DNA from: Voacanga thouarsii
Taxonomy: Eukaryota; Streptophyta; Magnoliopsida; Gentianales; Apocynaceae
Length of the DNA stretch: 64,000 nucleotides
Direction: 5' to 3'
Assembly: GCA_026120185.1 (NCBI GenBank)
Contig: JANUWF010001622.1
Location: forward strand, 1,857,501-1,921,500
Below the pieces are notes generated by a model. It worked only from the letters and a program-made list of their open reading frames with translations, did no database searches and was not told the DNA's origin. A program made the translations under genes and the position numbers. Below are positions 55,695 to 64,000 of this stretch, piece after piece (position 1 is the stretch's first letter; the number at the start of each line of letters is the position of its first letter).

Positions 55695-56093
55695 AAATTC
55701 AAAATCAATAATCCTGATGCTGAACTTCCTAAAAGACAAACTATAGGAAGTACAGGATATGATTTTAAGCTAGTACAATCAATAGTTATAAATCCATTAT
55801 CTGAATTAATAATAGATACTGGAATAGCTGTAGAAATGGAGAAAGATGAATTCTTACAAATAGCCCCTAGATCATCCCTCCATAAGAAAGGAATTTTATT
55901 GGCCAATACAATTGGAATAATAGATTCTGATTATAAGGACCAAATTAGGATAGTTCTTAGAAATCGCAGGTTCATACCTGTAACATTAGAGAAAGGAGAA
56001 AGAATAGTCCAAGGAATGTTTGCCAAGTACCTAGTTACTGATGATGATAATACTACTGAAATACGAACAGGAGGATTAGGTAGTACATTATGA
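55695..56093 (+). CDS. Viral dUTPase domain (C-terminal end of a polyprotein), 5'-truncated
   Basis: The frame is open from a stop at 55692-55694 to TGA at 56091-56093. All five trimeric dUTPase motifs can be seen in order: GSTGYDF, APRSSLH, GIIDSDYKDQI, GERIVQGMFA and a Gly-rich RTGGLGST at the end. dUTPase hydrolyses dUTP and would keep uracil out of viral DNA. In another copy (60720-60950) the same domain follows an RNase H-like end, so it probably closes the pol polyprotein. The stop overlaps the capsid ORF start as ATGA. The first 47 codons lie before the first Met, consistent with a fragment of a larger protein. Confidence 0.85.
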   Translation, partial: KFKINNPDAELPKRQTIGSTGYDFKLVQSIVINPLSELIIDTGIAVEMEKDEFLQIAPRSSLHKKGILLANTIGIIDSDYKDQIRIVLRNRRFIPVTLEKGERIVQGMFAKYLVTDDDNTTEIRTGGLGSTL

Positions 56094-58048
56094 ATGAATA
56101 CGGTGTTCCAATTTATAAGACTTTCTTACCAGAAGAAACTTTAGATTCAGTACTCGGAGATTATGATTGGCAACAACATTTTGGAGAAAAACCAGAATTA
56201 AATGAAGCTGATTGGTATCTTAGAGTACAAGGTATTAGAGATGATTATCCAAAAATTAGAAATCAAAATTTGGATCCAATCTTTGAACCAATAATAGAAC
56301 TAGAACCTAGTATCCATAATGATAATTCACAATTTAAGGAATGGATAAATAATGTAGAAACTCCTTTAGTAAAATTAGAAGGTAGCAAACAAGTGGACAA
56401 CACACAGTTTGAAAATTGGGTAAACATGAATCCTAGTACAAGCCAAACTAGTGGGGTAAGTGAGGTATCACCAATGTATAATGTCCCTCAATCAACTATA
56501 TCCCAGATACCAAAGAGAGAACCATCTAGGATTTTACCTACAGTAGGAGGAGGTCATGAAACATACTATAGTAAAAAGATAGGACTCCAGCAACCTTCAG
56601 GAGTAATTTATAATTTGCCACCTCAACATAAATCTGGAAGTGAATTAACAATGACATCTTTTCACCCTCAAAATTGGGAAGATGTAATAAATAGATGGGA
56701 AGCGGATGCACTTAATGGATTACAGAGAAACACTTATCAAATGACAGCTGAAGAAGTAATAAATTTCATAGAAAATTTGTTAGGACCTATGAAAAACTAC
56801 TTTATAGACTGGAGAACTAAGTATCCACAGTCATACCAAAGGATACTTGAATTAGCTGAGAATCCTCAGAATGTAACTAGTCAGATTAGGCAAATAATTT
56901 TAGGATATGATCCTTACAGAGGACAAACAGAATTACAAGATCAAGCTATGAAAGATCTTGAACAGTTACAAGTAGATAAAGACCTGCTAAACATAGATAC
57001 ATTTAGCAGAAAGTATTTAGAGTTAGCCATGAAAACTGGGAGAAGTTGGGATTTAGAATTAAGTAATAAATATTTTGCTAAACTCCCAAATCCTTTAGGA
57101 AAAGTAGTTGCAGAAAAATGGTTTGAATCTGTAGGAAGACAATCTATAGTAGGCATAACTACTAGGATTCAATTCCTTTTTAACTACTTAAAAGAACAAT
57201 GCATGCAGCAACAAGTAGATAAGCAGATAAAAAACTACAATTACTGCAAAAGGATAATAACTCCTATGTCTTTTGATTCAGGAAAACCAGAAAAGACAAG
57301 GAAGTTAAAAAGAAGTAGATATTATAGAAAAGGAAAACCCCCAATGAAAAATCAGCTTAGAAGGTTTAAGACACATAAACCTCCTAAAAAATGTAAATGC
57401 TATGTATGTGGGGAAGTAGGACATTTTGCATATCAATGCAAAAATAAGAAAGTTAATAGGGAAAGGTTAAATACCTATCAAACTTTAGACATAGAACCAG
57501 ACTATGATATTATATCATTAGAAGGTGATGAAGCTGATAATGATAGTGATATCATGAGTTATTGTAGGATAACTGACATGTTAGATAAACTTAAGGACTT
57601 TGAAGACCTTAATTTATTAAACATGAATGAAGATTGGAATTTAGATAGTAATCCTATTTTCTTGAAAAGTAAATATAATTTTGAATTCTCCAAATACAGA
57701 CAATGTAATCATGTCTGGCAAGATTTCACAAAATTTAAAGATAGGTGTGAAATTTGTTTAAAATTCTTAGTGGAGAAACATAGGACTTATTGTATAAAAT
57801 GTAACATAGCAATATGTCGATTTTGTACAAGTCAATACTTAGGCTATGATATGTCTTCTCAAAAAGAAATAGAAGTAAAAGGAGAAGAAACCCAAGATGT
57901 AAGTTACAAGTCCCAAGTACATTTACATCTTAAAACCATAGGAATAATGCAAAAATACATAGATAATTTGGAAGAAAGTCTTCGAGATTGTATATGTAAA
58001 GATAAGAAAAAAGACAGTAAGCAGAAAGGAATTGTGATTGAAGAATAA
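56090..58048 (+). CDS. Viral capsid-type protein with zinc knuckle and second Cys/His cluster (652 codons)
   Basis: Open over its whole length. The N-terminal 200 residues are acidic and polar. Residues about 200-410 form the coat-protein core of Caulimoviridae (His-Pro-Gln-Asn-Trp-Glu ... Ala-Asp-Ala-Leu-Asn-Gly-Leu ... Tyr-Phe-Ala-Lys-Leu-Pro-Asn-Pro). A Lys/Arg-rich stretch precedes the knuckle CYVCGEVGHFAYQC near residue 437. A second cluster with paired Cys (CEIC, CIKC, CRFC) lies at about 555-583, as in badnaviruses and RTBV. The C-terminus is probably a coiled coil. It starts in the ATGA overlap with the dUTPase frame. A second copy lies inverted at 58884-58156. Confidence 0.85.
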   Translation: MNEYGVPIYKTFLPEETLDSVLGDYDWQQHFGEKPELNEADWYLRVQGIRDDYPKIRNQNLDPIFEPIIELEPSIHNDNSQFKEWINNVETPLVKLEGSKQVDNTQFENWVNMNPSTSQTSGVSEVSPMYNVPQSTISQIPKREPSRILPTVGGGHETYYSKKIGLQQPSGVIYNLPPQHKSGSELTMTSFHPQNWEDVINRWEADALNGLQRNTYQMTAEEVINFIENLLGPMKNYFIDWRTKYPQSYQRILELAENPQNVTSQIRQIILGYDPYRGQTELQDQAMKDLEQLQVDKDLLNIDTFSRKYLELAMKTGRSWDLELSNKYFAKLPNPLGKVVAEKWFESVGRQSIVGITTRIQFLFNYLKEQCMQQQVDKQIKNYNYCKRIITPMSFDSGKPEKTRKLKRSRYYRKGKPPMKNQLRRFKTHKPPKKCKCYVCGEVGHFAYQCKNKKVNRERLNTYQTLDIEPDYDIISLEGDEADNDSDIMSYCRITDMLDKLKDFEDLNLLNMNEDWNLDSNPIFLKSKYNFEFSKYRQCNHVWQDFTKFKDRCEICLKFLVEKHRTYCIKCNIAICRFCTSQYLGYDMSSQKEIEVKGEETQDVSYKSQVHLHLKTIGIMQKYIDNLEESLRDCICKDKKKDSKQKGIVIEE

Positions 58049-58155
58049 AACAGTTTTGAGACAATCCTTAAACCCTGCAACCAAGAGCAAAACATAGTAT
58101 TAGGAAAATATAGAACAAATAATTTGCTCAATACTGTCTGTGTTATAGAATTCCT

Positions 58156-58884
58156 AGTTCTCCAGTCTATAAAGTAGTTTTTCGTAGGTCCTAACAAATT
58201 TTCTATGAAATTTACTACTTCTTCAGCTGTCATTTGATAAGTGTTTCTCTGTAATCCATTAAGTGCATCCGCTTCCCATCTATATATTACATCTTCCCAA
58301 TTTTGAGGGTGAAAAGATGTCATTGTTAATTCACTTCCAGATTTATGTTGAGGTGGCAAATTATAAATTACTCCTGGAGGTTGTTGGAGTCCTATCTTTT
58401 TACTATAGTATGTTTCATGACCTCCTCCTACTGTAGGTAAAATCCTAGATGGTTCTCTCTTTGGTATCTGGGATATAGTTAATTGAGGGACATTATACAT
58501 TGGTGATACCTCACTTACCCCACTAGTTTGGCTTGTACTAGGATTCATGTTTACCCAATTTTCAAACTGTGTGTTGTCCACTTGTTTGCTACCTTCTAAT
58601 TTTACTAAAGGAGTTTCTACATTATTTATCCATTCCTTAAATTGTGAATTATCATTATGGATACTAGGTTCTAGTTCTATTATTGGTTCAAAGATTGGAT
58701 CCAAATTTTGATTTCTAATTTTTGGATAATCATCTCTAATACCTTGTACTCTAAGATACCAATCAGCTTCATCTAATTCTGGTTTTTCTCCAAAATGTTG
58801 TTGCCAATCATAATCTCCGAGTACTGATTCTAAAGTTTCTTCTGGTAAGAAAGTCCTATAAATTGGAACGCCATATTCATTCAT
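58156..58884 (-). pseudogene. Viral capsid-type protein, inverted partial copy
   Basis: The first 243 or so codons match the protein at 56090 with only a few changes. Similarity ends at about 58156, opposite position 56820 of the forward copy. The frame runs on to a stop at 57904 through sequence that is the reverse strand of the forward copy's end, so the last 80 codons are a fusion artefact. Confidence 0.85.
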
Positions 58885-58903
58885 AATGTACTACCTAATC
58901 CTC

Positions 58904-59220
58904 CTATTCGTCAGTAGTATTATCATCATCAGTAACTAGGTACTTGGCAAAGATTCCTTGGACTATTCTTTCTCCTTTCTCTAATGTTACAGGTATGAAC
59001 CTGCGATTTCTAAGAACTATCCTAATTTGGTCCTTATAATCAGAATCTATTATTCCAATTGTATTGGCCAATAAAATTCCTTTCTTATGGAGGGATGATC
59101 TAGGGGCTATTTGTAAGAATTCATCTTTCTCCATTTCTACAGCTATTTCCAGTATCTATTATTAATTCAGATAATGGATTTATAACTATTGATTGTACTA
59201 GCTTAAAATCATATCCTGCA
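58904..59220 (-). pseudogene. Viral dUTPase, inverted copy
   Basis: Motifs 1 to 4 are present, but a small deletion near 58905-58912 shifts the frame before the Gly-rich motif 5. A frameshift near 59140 separates the N-terminal motif from the rest. The junction to the following capsid frame has the same ATG context as in the forward copy. Confidence 0.8.
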
Positions 59221-59497
59221 CTTCCTATACTTCCTATAGTTTGACTTATGTGTTCTTTCCTACTTTTACTAAAGATTAGTATGTCATCTATATAACATAC
59301 TACAAAGGGTACTTCTTTGAAACTTAATCCCTCATATTGTTGAAGTGGTCTTTCACAAATGTTTCTGAACATTTCTTTGAGTAAATAAAACTGTCTTTTA
59401 CTCTTAAAATTAAAAGTTCTTTGTTAGGGATTATATAACTATCTTCAACTGTATTATCATTCAATCTCTTATAGTTATATACCATTCTACTTGGATC
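59221..59497 (-). pseudogene. Viral reverse transcriptase remnants
   Basis: One part reads Ser-Arg-Met-Val-Tyr-Asn-Tyr-Lys-Arg-Leu-Asn-Asp, the RT box before the first catalytic Asp. Another carries Val-Cys-Tyr-Ile-Asp-Asp-Ile-Leu-Ile-Phe-Ser, the YxDD catalytic box of Caulimoviridae. The region between them is partly deleted and out of frame. On the C-terminal side the RT joins directly to dUTPase motif 1, so connection and RNase H domains are missing in this copy. Confidence 0.82.
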
Positions 59498-59780
59498 TTA
59501 ATTGTTCTATTTCTAAAACAATTTTATCCCTAAATTCTAACTGTTTTCTTGAAATATTATTTAAAGCTTGGGTTTGCTTTAATTGGTTATTCAAGACTAG
59601 TATTATCAAATCTACTATCAGGTTAAGTTGACTATCTGTTCCGTGACACAGATGTTCAAAACTATATTTTGAGATTGGTCCCTCAAAACTACACCATATC
59701 TGATGTTTATCTAAGCTTGTTCGTTGGACAAAAGTCATTTCTGCAAGATCTAAGTACTCTAGCTTCTTTCCCTTTTCCAT
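59487..59780 (-). pseudogene. Viral ORF I, truncated inverted copy
   Basis: 97 codons match the first 97 of the ORF at 62799 with few changes. It stops where the sequence switches to the RT remnant at a short shared AGATCCAA stretch. The leader upstream (59781-59890) is also shared with 62700-62798. Confidence 0.85.
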
Positions 59781-59987
59781 TTTATCTATTTATCCTGTCT
59801 TATCAGAATAGAAACATGCTTCTTCTATCCATTATCCTAGATGAGTATTATCTATCTTCTTCTGCAAACTACTAGTTGGGTTTCTCTTGGGAATAATTGT
59901 AGAAGGGAATAGAGTAACTGTGTTCAAAAAATCTGATACAATACTCAGCTCTCCCTTAACCAGAGAACTTAATTTAATACCTAGTAA

Positions 59988-60413
59988 TCACCCGATATCT
60001 AAATCCCAACTTCTTCCAGTTTTCATAGCTAACTCTAAATACTTTCTGCTAAATGTATCTATGTTTAGCAGGTCTTTATCTACTTGTAACTGTTCAAGAT
60101 CTTTCATAGCTTGATCTTGTAATTCTGTTTGTCCTCTGTAAGGATCATATCCTAAAATTATTTGCCTAATCTGACTAGTACAATCTACCAACCTTTCATT
60201 TATTTTTCTAGTGTTACCTACTGTATCAATCACCGTTGATCCTATTTCTGATTTTCTCAGATATGTTTCTGGTACTAAATCCGGTTGAAGCCCATGTTGT
60301 TGGTAAAAGATACTTTTCACTATTAAATCTAATAGTGCTATTTCATTATCTCTGTTTATTTGATTAAGATGGAACAAGGCCTGTTGGATATTATTACTAT
60401 TCTCACTTCTCAT
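59988..60413 (-). pseudogene. Chimeric viral frame: unassigned viral segment fused to capsid core
   Basis: The last 60 or so codons (60180 down to 59988) are the capsid-core segment Ile-Leu-Gly-Tyr-Asp-Pro-Tyr-Arg-Gly. The first 80 codons (60413-60181) come from a different viral part, with Gln-Gln-His-Gly-Leu-Gln-Pro-Asp-Leu-Val-Pro-Glu, that I could not assign. Open over 141 codons but made by deletion or recombination. Confidence 0.7.
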
Positions 60414-60420
60414 CTTCGTA

Positions 60421-60592
60421 TTTCAGTAGTATTATCATCATCAGTAACTAGGTACTTGGCAAAGATTCCTTGGACTATTCTTTCTCCTTTCTCTAATGTT
60501 ACAGGTATGAACCTGCGATTTCTAAGAACTATCCTAATTTGGTCCTTATAATCAGAATCTATTATTCCAATTGTATTGGCCAATAAAATTCG
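60421..60592 (-). pseudogene. Viral dUTPase, third partial copy
   Basis: This is the reverse strand of the segment around motifs 3 and 4. It is nearly identical to 58915-59085 and is bounded on both sides by switches to other viral pieces. Confidence 0.8.
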
Positions 60593-60719
60593 ATTTTCTC
60601 AGATATTTTTATGGTACTAAATCCTTGTGTATATGACACATGGTGGCACCAGTATCAAGAATTTTAAACAAATTTCACACCTATCTTTAAATTTTGTGAA
60701 ATCTTGCCAGACATGATTA
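60593..60719. other. Patchwork of short viral pieces
   Basis: About 60593-60625 repeats the GATTTTCTCAGATAT stretch at 60253. About 60660-60720 is the reverse strand of the second Cys cluster of the capsid gene (compare 57709-57770). No frame is usable. Confidence 0.6.
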
Positions 60720-60958
60720 CAGAGATAATGAAATAGTGATCTCTGAATTTAGGTCAAAATTAATATACTATGTAGAAACAAGTAAAAATAAGGACTTGTT
60801 TAAGTTAATAGATAGTTGGTGTTCACAGAATGAACAAATGTTATATAGGAAACAATATAGACAGTGGAAAAGAGATTTAGCAGACACAGGAGATCCAACA
60901 TATGGGTAGAAAATTCAAAATCAATAATCCTGATGTTGAACTTCCTAAGAAATGTTCA
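60720..60958 (+). pseudogene. Viral RNase H C-terminal segment joined to dUTPase start
   Basis: The frame Ile-Ser-Glu-Phe-Arg-Ser-Lys-Leu ... Leu-Phe-Lys-Leu-Ile-Asp-Ser-Trp looks like the end of a caulimovirid RNase H and its tail. After a stop at 60907-60909 the Lys-Phe-Lys-Ile-Asn-Asn-Pro-Asp start of the dUTPase segment follows. It then switches to an RT fragment at about 60950. This copy gives the evidence that dUTPase follows RNase H. Confidence 0.6.
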
Positions 60959-61526
60959 GAAACATTTGTGAAAGACCACTTCAACAATATGGGGATTAAG
61001 TTTCAATATCAATAGTTATATTTGTGCTGATAAAGAAAAAGGCTTTACTTTTATCAAAGCAGTTATTAATCTTCAAAAATGGGTGGATAAAAATGTTTTA
61101 GGATTAGAATTGTCAATGAATAAGTTAATAGAGCATGGGATGATATTAAAGCTTTACATTCCTGAAAAGAATTATTTGAAGCAACGGAAATTGATTAGAG
61201 ATAGACAGCTTAGTCACTGCTGCGATCACATGATGGAAGCAGATCTTTGCAGAAATGGCTATGTAAGACTTATACTACATGCTATTCCCCCTCTGTTTAG
61301 TCCTAACTATCCAGATGATTGTCGAACTGAGATTCTTATCTCAAGATATCCAAGGGCTAAGCCAAATCCTGTCTATGAACACAGAAACCTGATTATCATT
61401 CCTGACAAAGAAGTTTCTGTTGTAGACCAGATATATAATTACAGGGCAGCCAGTTTGACGGTCATAGCTGAATACTCTTTTGGAGTTTATCATAGACTCC
61501 TGGCTGAATCAAGAAATATAATCTAA
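60959..61526 (+). pseudogene. Viral polyprotein segment, possibly movement-protein part
   Basis: After an RT-derived join (60959-61000) an open stretch includes the 147-codon frame from 61083. It contains Arg-Tyr-Pro-Arg-Ala-Lys-Pro-Asn-Pro-Val-Tyr. It is conserved-looking and in the same codon style as the viral genes, but I could not name the domain with confidence. Placement near movement-protein pieces suggests a link. Confidence 0.4.
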
Positions 61527-61692
61527 CTATTTCTATTTCCTTAACAGTATATCCTATGCTACTTCCAGAGGTCACTTTTCCTATGATATTCTGGCAGATT
61601 AAAAGATTTTCAGCATTTTCCACCATGTTATATCCTTTACTTTTGACCACTATTTTAAGATGTTCATGCATTTGGTCAATAGGAAACAAGTA
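61462..61692 (-). pseudogene. Probable viral movement-protein fragment
   Basis: The minus frame has Glu-Asn-Leu-Leu-Ile-Cys-Gln-Asn-Ile-Ile-Gly-Lys-Val-Thr, like the Asn-Leu-Leu-x-Ile-Gly-x-x-Thr block of 30K-type movement proteins, which widen plasmodesmata. About 100 bp of it is repeated at 61921-62018. Truncated at both ends. Confidence 0.45.
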
Positions 61693-61925
61693 AAGCTTGG
61701 GTTTGCTTTAATTGGTTATTCAATCATATTTGCTTCTTCTAGATCTTTAGGATTGTAGTTCATAGGCTTATCCTTTATGATTAGATTAGGATTAATTATG
61801 TCTAATTTGCAGAATATTTTATTTTTTTGCCAATGTTCTAAAGGGTTTTCTCCTATAATCTTAATTTTTTCTAGTTGTTGTAACAGGATATCTATATCTT
61901 GTTTCTCACTAGCTATTTCTCAGAT
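61693..61925 (-). pseudogene. Viral protease-RT linker fragment
   Basis: The minus strand between 61920 and 61735 reads Asn-Pro-Leu-Glu-His-Trp-Gln-Lys-Asn-Lys-Ile ... Cys-Lys-Leu-Asp-Ile-Ile-Asn-Pro-Asn-Leu-Ile-Ile-Lys. This is the block just upstream of RT in Caulimoviridae. Bounded by a repeat of the ORF I internal sequence near 61693-61722 on one side and the movement-like repeat on the other. Confidence 0.55.
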
Positions 61926-62035
61926 TAAAAGATTTTCAGCATTTTCCACCATGTTATATCCTTTACTTTTGACCACTATTTTAAGATGTTCATGCATTTG
62001 GTCAATAGGAAACAAGTAATCTGGCATTATGTATA
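61921..62035 (-). repeat. Second copy of the movement-like viral segment
   Basis: This near-exact repeat of 61595-61692 (CAGATTAAAAGATTTTCAGC onward) extends a little further, to 62035. It ends about 20 bp before the primer-binding site. Confidence 0.8.
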
Positions 62036-62055
62036 CTAGATTGGCTACTCTTAAA

Positions 62056-62068
62056 TGGTATCAGAGCC
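62056..62068 (+). promoter_or_regulatory. Viral primer-binding site (tRNA-Met)
   Basis: TGGTATCAGAGCC is the conserved minus-strand primer site of Caulimoviridae and by convention marks position 1 of the genome. A long leader and the 5' ORFs follow in the expected order. A plant LTR origin is unlikely because no LTR precedes it. Confidence 0.85.
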
Positions 62069-62798
62069 TAGTTTTGAGTTTGTGTGAATTACTGAAGTGG
62101 TGTGGATTGCTCCCGTGTATCAGTAGTACCTGTAGTGTCTGAGTCCTGTAAATATCTTGTGATCAGGTAATAATATTACATGGAGTAGTGAGGTCTTTGA
62201 TCTCTCAAGACTCTCCAGTTTGATGTAATCTATTACTTGTTTATCTGTGACTCTGAGTATTTTAGCTTATACCTCTTCCCATATCATAGTGGATTAATGA
62301 GAAATAATCTTCTGAAAGAAAGAAGTATATAGTCTGCAGGAGCAAGAAGAGTAAGGGATTTCGTAGGCCCTATGTCTTCTTGAAATGAAAAGGGCTACTG
62401 GTTTCCTTTTCAGCCTGGTCAAGACCCGTACGACTTTTTTGAAGAGATAGATATTTTTCTTGTCATGCACTTATTGTCTGTATTAGAATAACAAGCATGC
62501 TGATTGAGATTATGTTATATGAACTATTATCTTGATTCTGTGGTTATTACTTGTACTTGTGGTGTAAAGTTGAAAGTATTGGTGGAAAGGGCAAAAGAAT
62601 CCCGAGGCTTCACATAAGACCTGAGAGAGGCAGCATTTATGTCCAGTGATGTGAGCTCTTATATGCTGAGAAAATAAGACTGATAAGCCCAAGAGAAACC
62701 CAACTAGTAGTTTGCAGAAGAAGATAGATAATACTCATCTAGGATAATGGATAGAAGAAGCATGTTTCTATTCTGATAAGACAGGATAAATAGATAAA
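62069..62798 (+). other. Viral 5' leader
   Basis: About 730 nt with several short upstream ORFs and no long frame. Leaders of this kind in related viruses fold into a stem and are bypassed by ribosome shunting; I did not fold it. The last 100 nt also occur inverted at 59781-59890. Confidence 0.6.
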
Positions 62799-63323
62799 AT
62801 GGAAAGGGGAAAGAAGCCAGAGTACTTAGATCTTGCAGAAAGGACTTTTGTCCAACGAACAAGCTTAGATAAACATCAGATATGGTGTAGTTTTGAGGGA
62901 CCAATCTCAAAATATAGTTTTGAACATCTGTGTCACGGAACAGATAGTCAACTTAACCTGATAGTAGATTTGATAATACTAGTCTTGAATAACCAATTAA
63001 AGCAAACCCAAGCTTTAAATAATATTTCAAGAAAACAGTTAGAATTTAGGGATAAAATTGTTTTAGAAATAGAACAATTAAGATCCAATCTAGATTTTAT
63101 AAAAAATAGTTTACAAATTAGGACTCTTAGAAATCTTCCAACTAAAGAAGATTTAATTCAGTTAATGGGAACCTTAAAACCCAAAGCAACAGAAAATCAG
63201 CAACTCTTAGAAGACGTTAAGAGTAAGCTCTTAAGACTAGAACAGCTTTTAGAATATGGAAAGGAGACTCAGTCTTCAATAGATAAACACTGCAGAATGA
63301 TCTTAGGAATCCATAATGAGTAA
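62799..63323 (+). CDS. Viral ORF I protein (174 codons)
   Basis: Open from Met-Glu-Arg-Gly-Lys-Lys to TAA. The second half is rich in Leu/Ile heptad-like spacing with Gln/Lys/Glu and probably forms a coiled coil. The position after the leader and the size resemble ORF I of RTBV and badnaviruses, a poorly understood virion-associated or host-interaction protein. Sequence similarity itself I cannot assert. The stop overlaps the next start within 8 bases. Confidence 0.72.
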   Translation: MERGKKPEYLDLAERTFVQRTSLDKHQIWCSFEGPISKYSFEHLCHGTDSQLNLIVDLIILVLNNQLKQTQALNNISRKQLEFRDKIVLEIEQLRSNLDFIKNSLQIRTLRNLPTKEDLIQLMGTLKPKATENQQLLEDVKSKLLRLEQLLEYGKETQSSIDKHCRMILGIHNE

Positions 63324-63684
63324 CTTAATAAATAATCCAAGTTACCAAACTGCTTTAATAGAAAGCAGAAAATATTTAGAAGGATCAGTAGGAATCCTTA
63401 ATAATGAAGATGATATTAATAAAAGTATCACAACTCCAGGTGATAAAGTAGCTATCAGGCAGAATAACGTGATCATATTATTACTGCTTGAAATAATTGA
63501 AAAATTAGAAGCACCAACCAGAGATGCAGAAATCTCAAATAAATTAGTTTCTATTAGTAAATCTTTAGAATGTTTAAATTTAGAGATAGGTAAGAAGCCC
63601 GTGAGAAAACCAAAATCTCATATTTTCGCTACTTGGAAAAATTCAGTAGTTTCTCCTGAAGAGAAAAATAAACAATCATTATGA
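63316..63684 (+). CDS. Viral ORF II protein (122 codons)
   Basis: The start ATG at 63316 lies inside the end of ORF I. The N-terminus has an Asn/Tyr-rich start followed by a helical, Leu/Ile-rich middle, and the C-terminus is basic (Lys-Lys-Pro-Val-Arg-Lys-Pro-Lys-Ser). Badnavirus and RTBV ORF II proteins have the same layout and bind nucleic acid or capsid. The TGA at 63682-63684 overlaps the next ATG. Confidence 0.72.
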   Translation: MSNLINNPSYQTALIESRKYLEGSVGILNNEDDINKSITTPGDKVAIRQNNVIILLLLEIIEKLEAPTRDAEISNKLVSISKSLECLNLEIGKKPVRKPKSHIFATWKNSVVSPEEKNKQSL

Positions 63685-63905
63685 GATATGATATAGATAT
63701 CATAAAAATACCGAAGGAAAAACCTTTGCTTTCGGTAGTTCATGAAACTATTACTAAAAATAGACCACAGATTTCAATAGTTCATGAAACCATAGAATTA
63801 GGGGAAGTAGAGATTTTAGATTACTGGATTAAGCATAGGTTCAGTATCTATAATCTAATAAATAATACATTAATTCATAAATGGGAATACATAGAAATCC
63901 TGTAA
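63681..63905 (+). pseudogene. Start of viral ORF III polyprotein, interrupted
   Basis: Begins at an ATGA overlap with ORF II. A short internal duplication, Ser-Val-Val-His-Glu-Thr-Ile and Ser-Ile-Val-His-Glu-Thr-Ile, lies near residues 18-38. The frame stops at 63903-63905, but viral-looking sequence continues in other frames to the window edge (for example Tyr-Gly-Arg-Ile-Glu-Arg-Val near 63955). ORF III of relatives begins with the movement protein. The rest is outside the window. Confidence 0.6.
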
Positions 63906-64000
63906 AATGACAACTTCAAAAATAACATAAAAAGAGAAGTTGAATATAGTTACTTATGGTAGAATAGAAAGGGTGATAGATAGAGCTAAAAACATTAGAC

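Larger units (their letters stand above)
55695..63999. mobile_element. Endogenous pararetrovirus (Caulimoviridae) locus, rearranged
   Basis: From about 55695 to the window end nearly all sequence consists of caulimovirid pieces: dUTPase, capsid, RT, RNase H, a pre-RT linker, a probable movement-protein piece, leader and small 5' ORFs, on both strands. Several segments appear two or three times. The part from 62056 on is orderly and runs off the window. No single copy can encode a full genome inside the window. I describe this as an old integrated cluster; episomal competence cannot be judged here. Confidence 0.9.

Noticed and set aside
57904..58155. C-terminal end of the inverted capsid frame
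   Set aside because: This is merely the reverse strand of the forward capsid gene's 3' part; the frame is open across the inversion joint by chance.

Overview
The window looks like repeat-dense nuclear DNA of a flowering plant, most likely a eudicot. It is AT-rich, has canonical GT/AG introns, and consists almost wholly of nested transposable elements, broken host gene fragments and a rearranged endogenous pararetrovirus. I recognise no complete, undamaged host gene. The only fully open multi-exon gene I can assemble is a transposon gene inside a CACTA element. No rRNA, tRNA or CRISPR is visible.

Layout. 1-2.4 kb: a CACTA-like scrap and a decayed Tork-type Copia relic. 2.4-8.0 kb: AT-rich DNA with two related fold-back MITEs, microsatellites and a Stowaway-type MITE. 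8.1-14.4 kb: a damaged zinc-finger GRF gene whose intron holds a Copia element (8330-13895, duplicated target GAAAG). 15.4-15.7 kb: a minus-strand Tubby-domain fragment, then a long TTTA/TTA microsatellite.

16.4-45.7 kb: a probable Helitron (16367-45736) that carries exons of a CPL1-type RNA polymerase II CTD phosphatase gene. It is inflated from about 2.0 kb to 29.4 kb by later insertions: a 7000-bp CACTA element (16978-23977, target ATT), a Gypsy element (24536-35502, target CAAGG) whose 5' LTR is itself split by a hAT element (24592-29567, target ATTGCATA), and an Angela-type Copia element (35668-45091, target TCCTG). Every junction can be read to the base, and joining the flanks restores the CPL1 exons in frame.

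45.8-55.1 kb: a minus-strand MULE (MuDR-type) transposase pseudogene, split by a nearly complete Copia element with 174-bp LTRs (46481-51357, target CTAAC) and by a solo Angela-type LTR (52553-54321).

55.7-64.0 kb: a scrambled endogenous Caulimoviridae locus. It holds repeated, inverted and deleted copies of dUTPase, capsid, reverse transcriptase and RNase H pieces, then a more orderly stretch with a tRNA-Met primer-binding site, a long leader and three small ORFs joined by ATGA-type overlaps. The dUTPase directly precedes the capsid ORF, an order I do not know from described genera. LTR divergence counted by eye is close to 3% for three LTR elements (10/355, 12/392, 5/174), which suggests a burst of similar age; the Angela element is clearly older.
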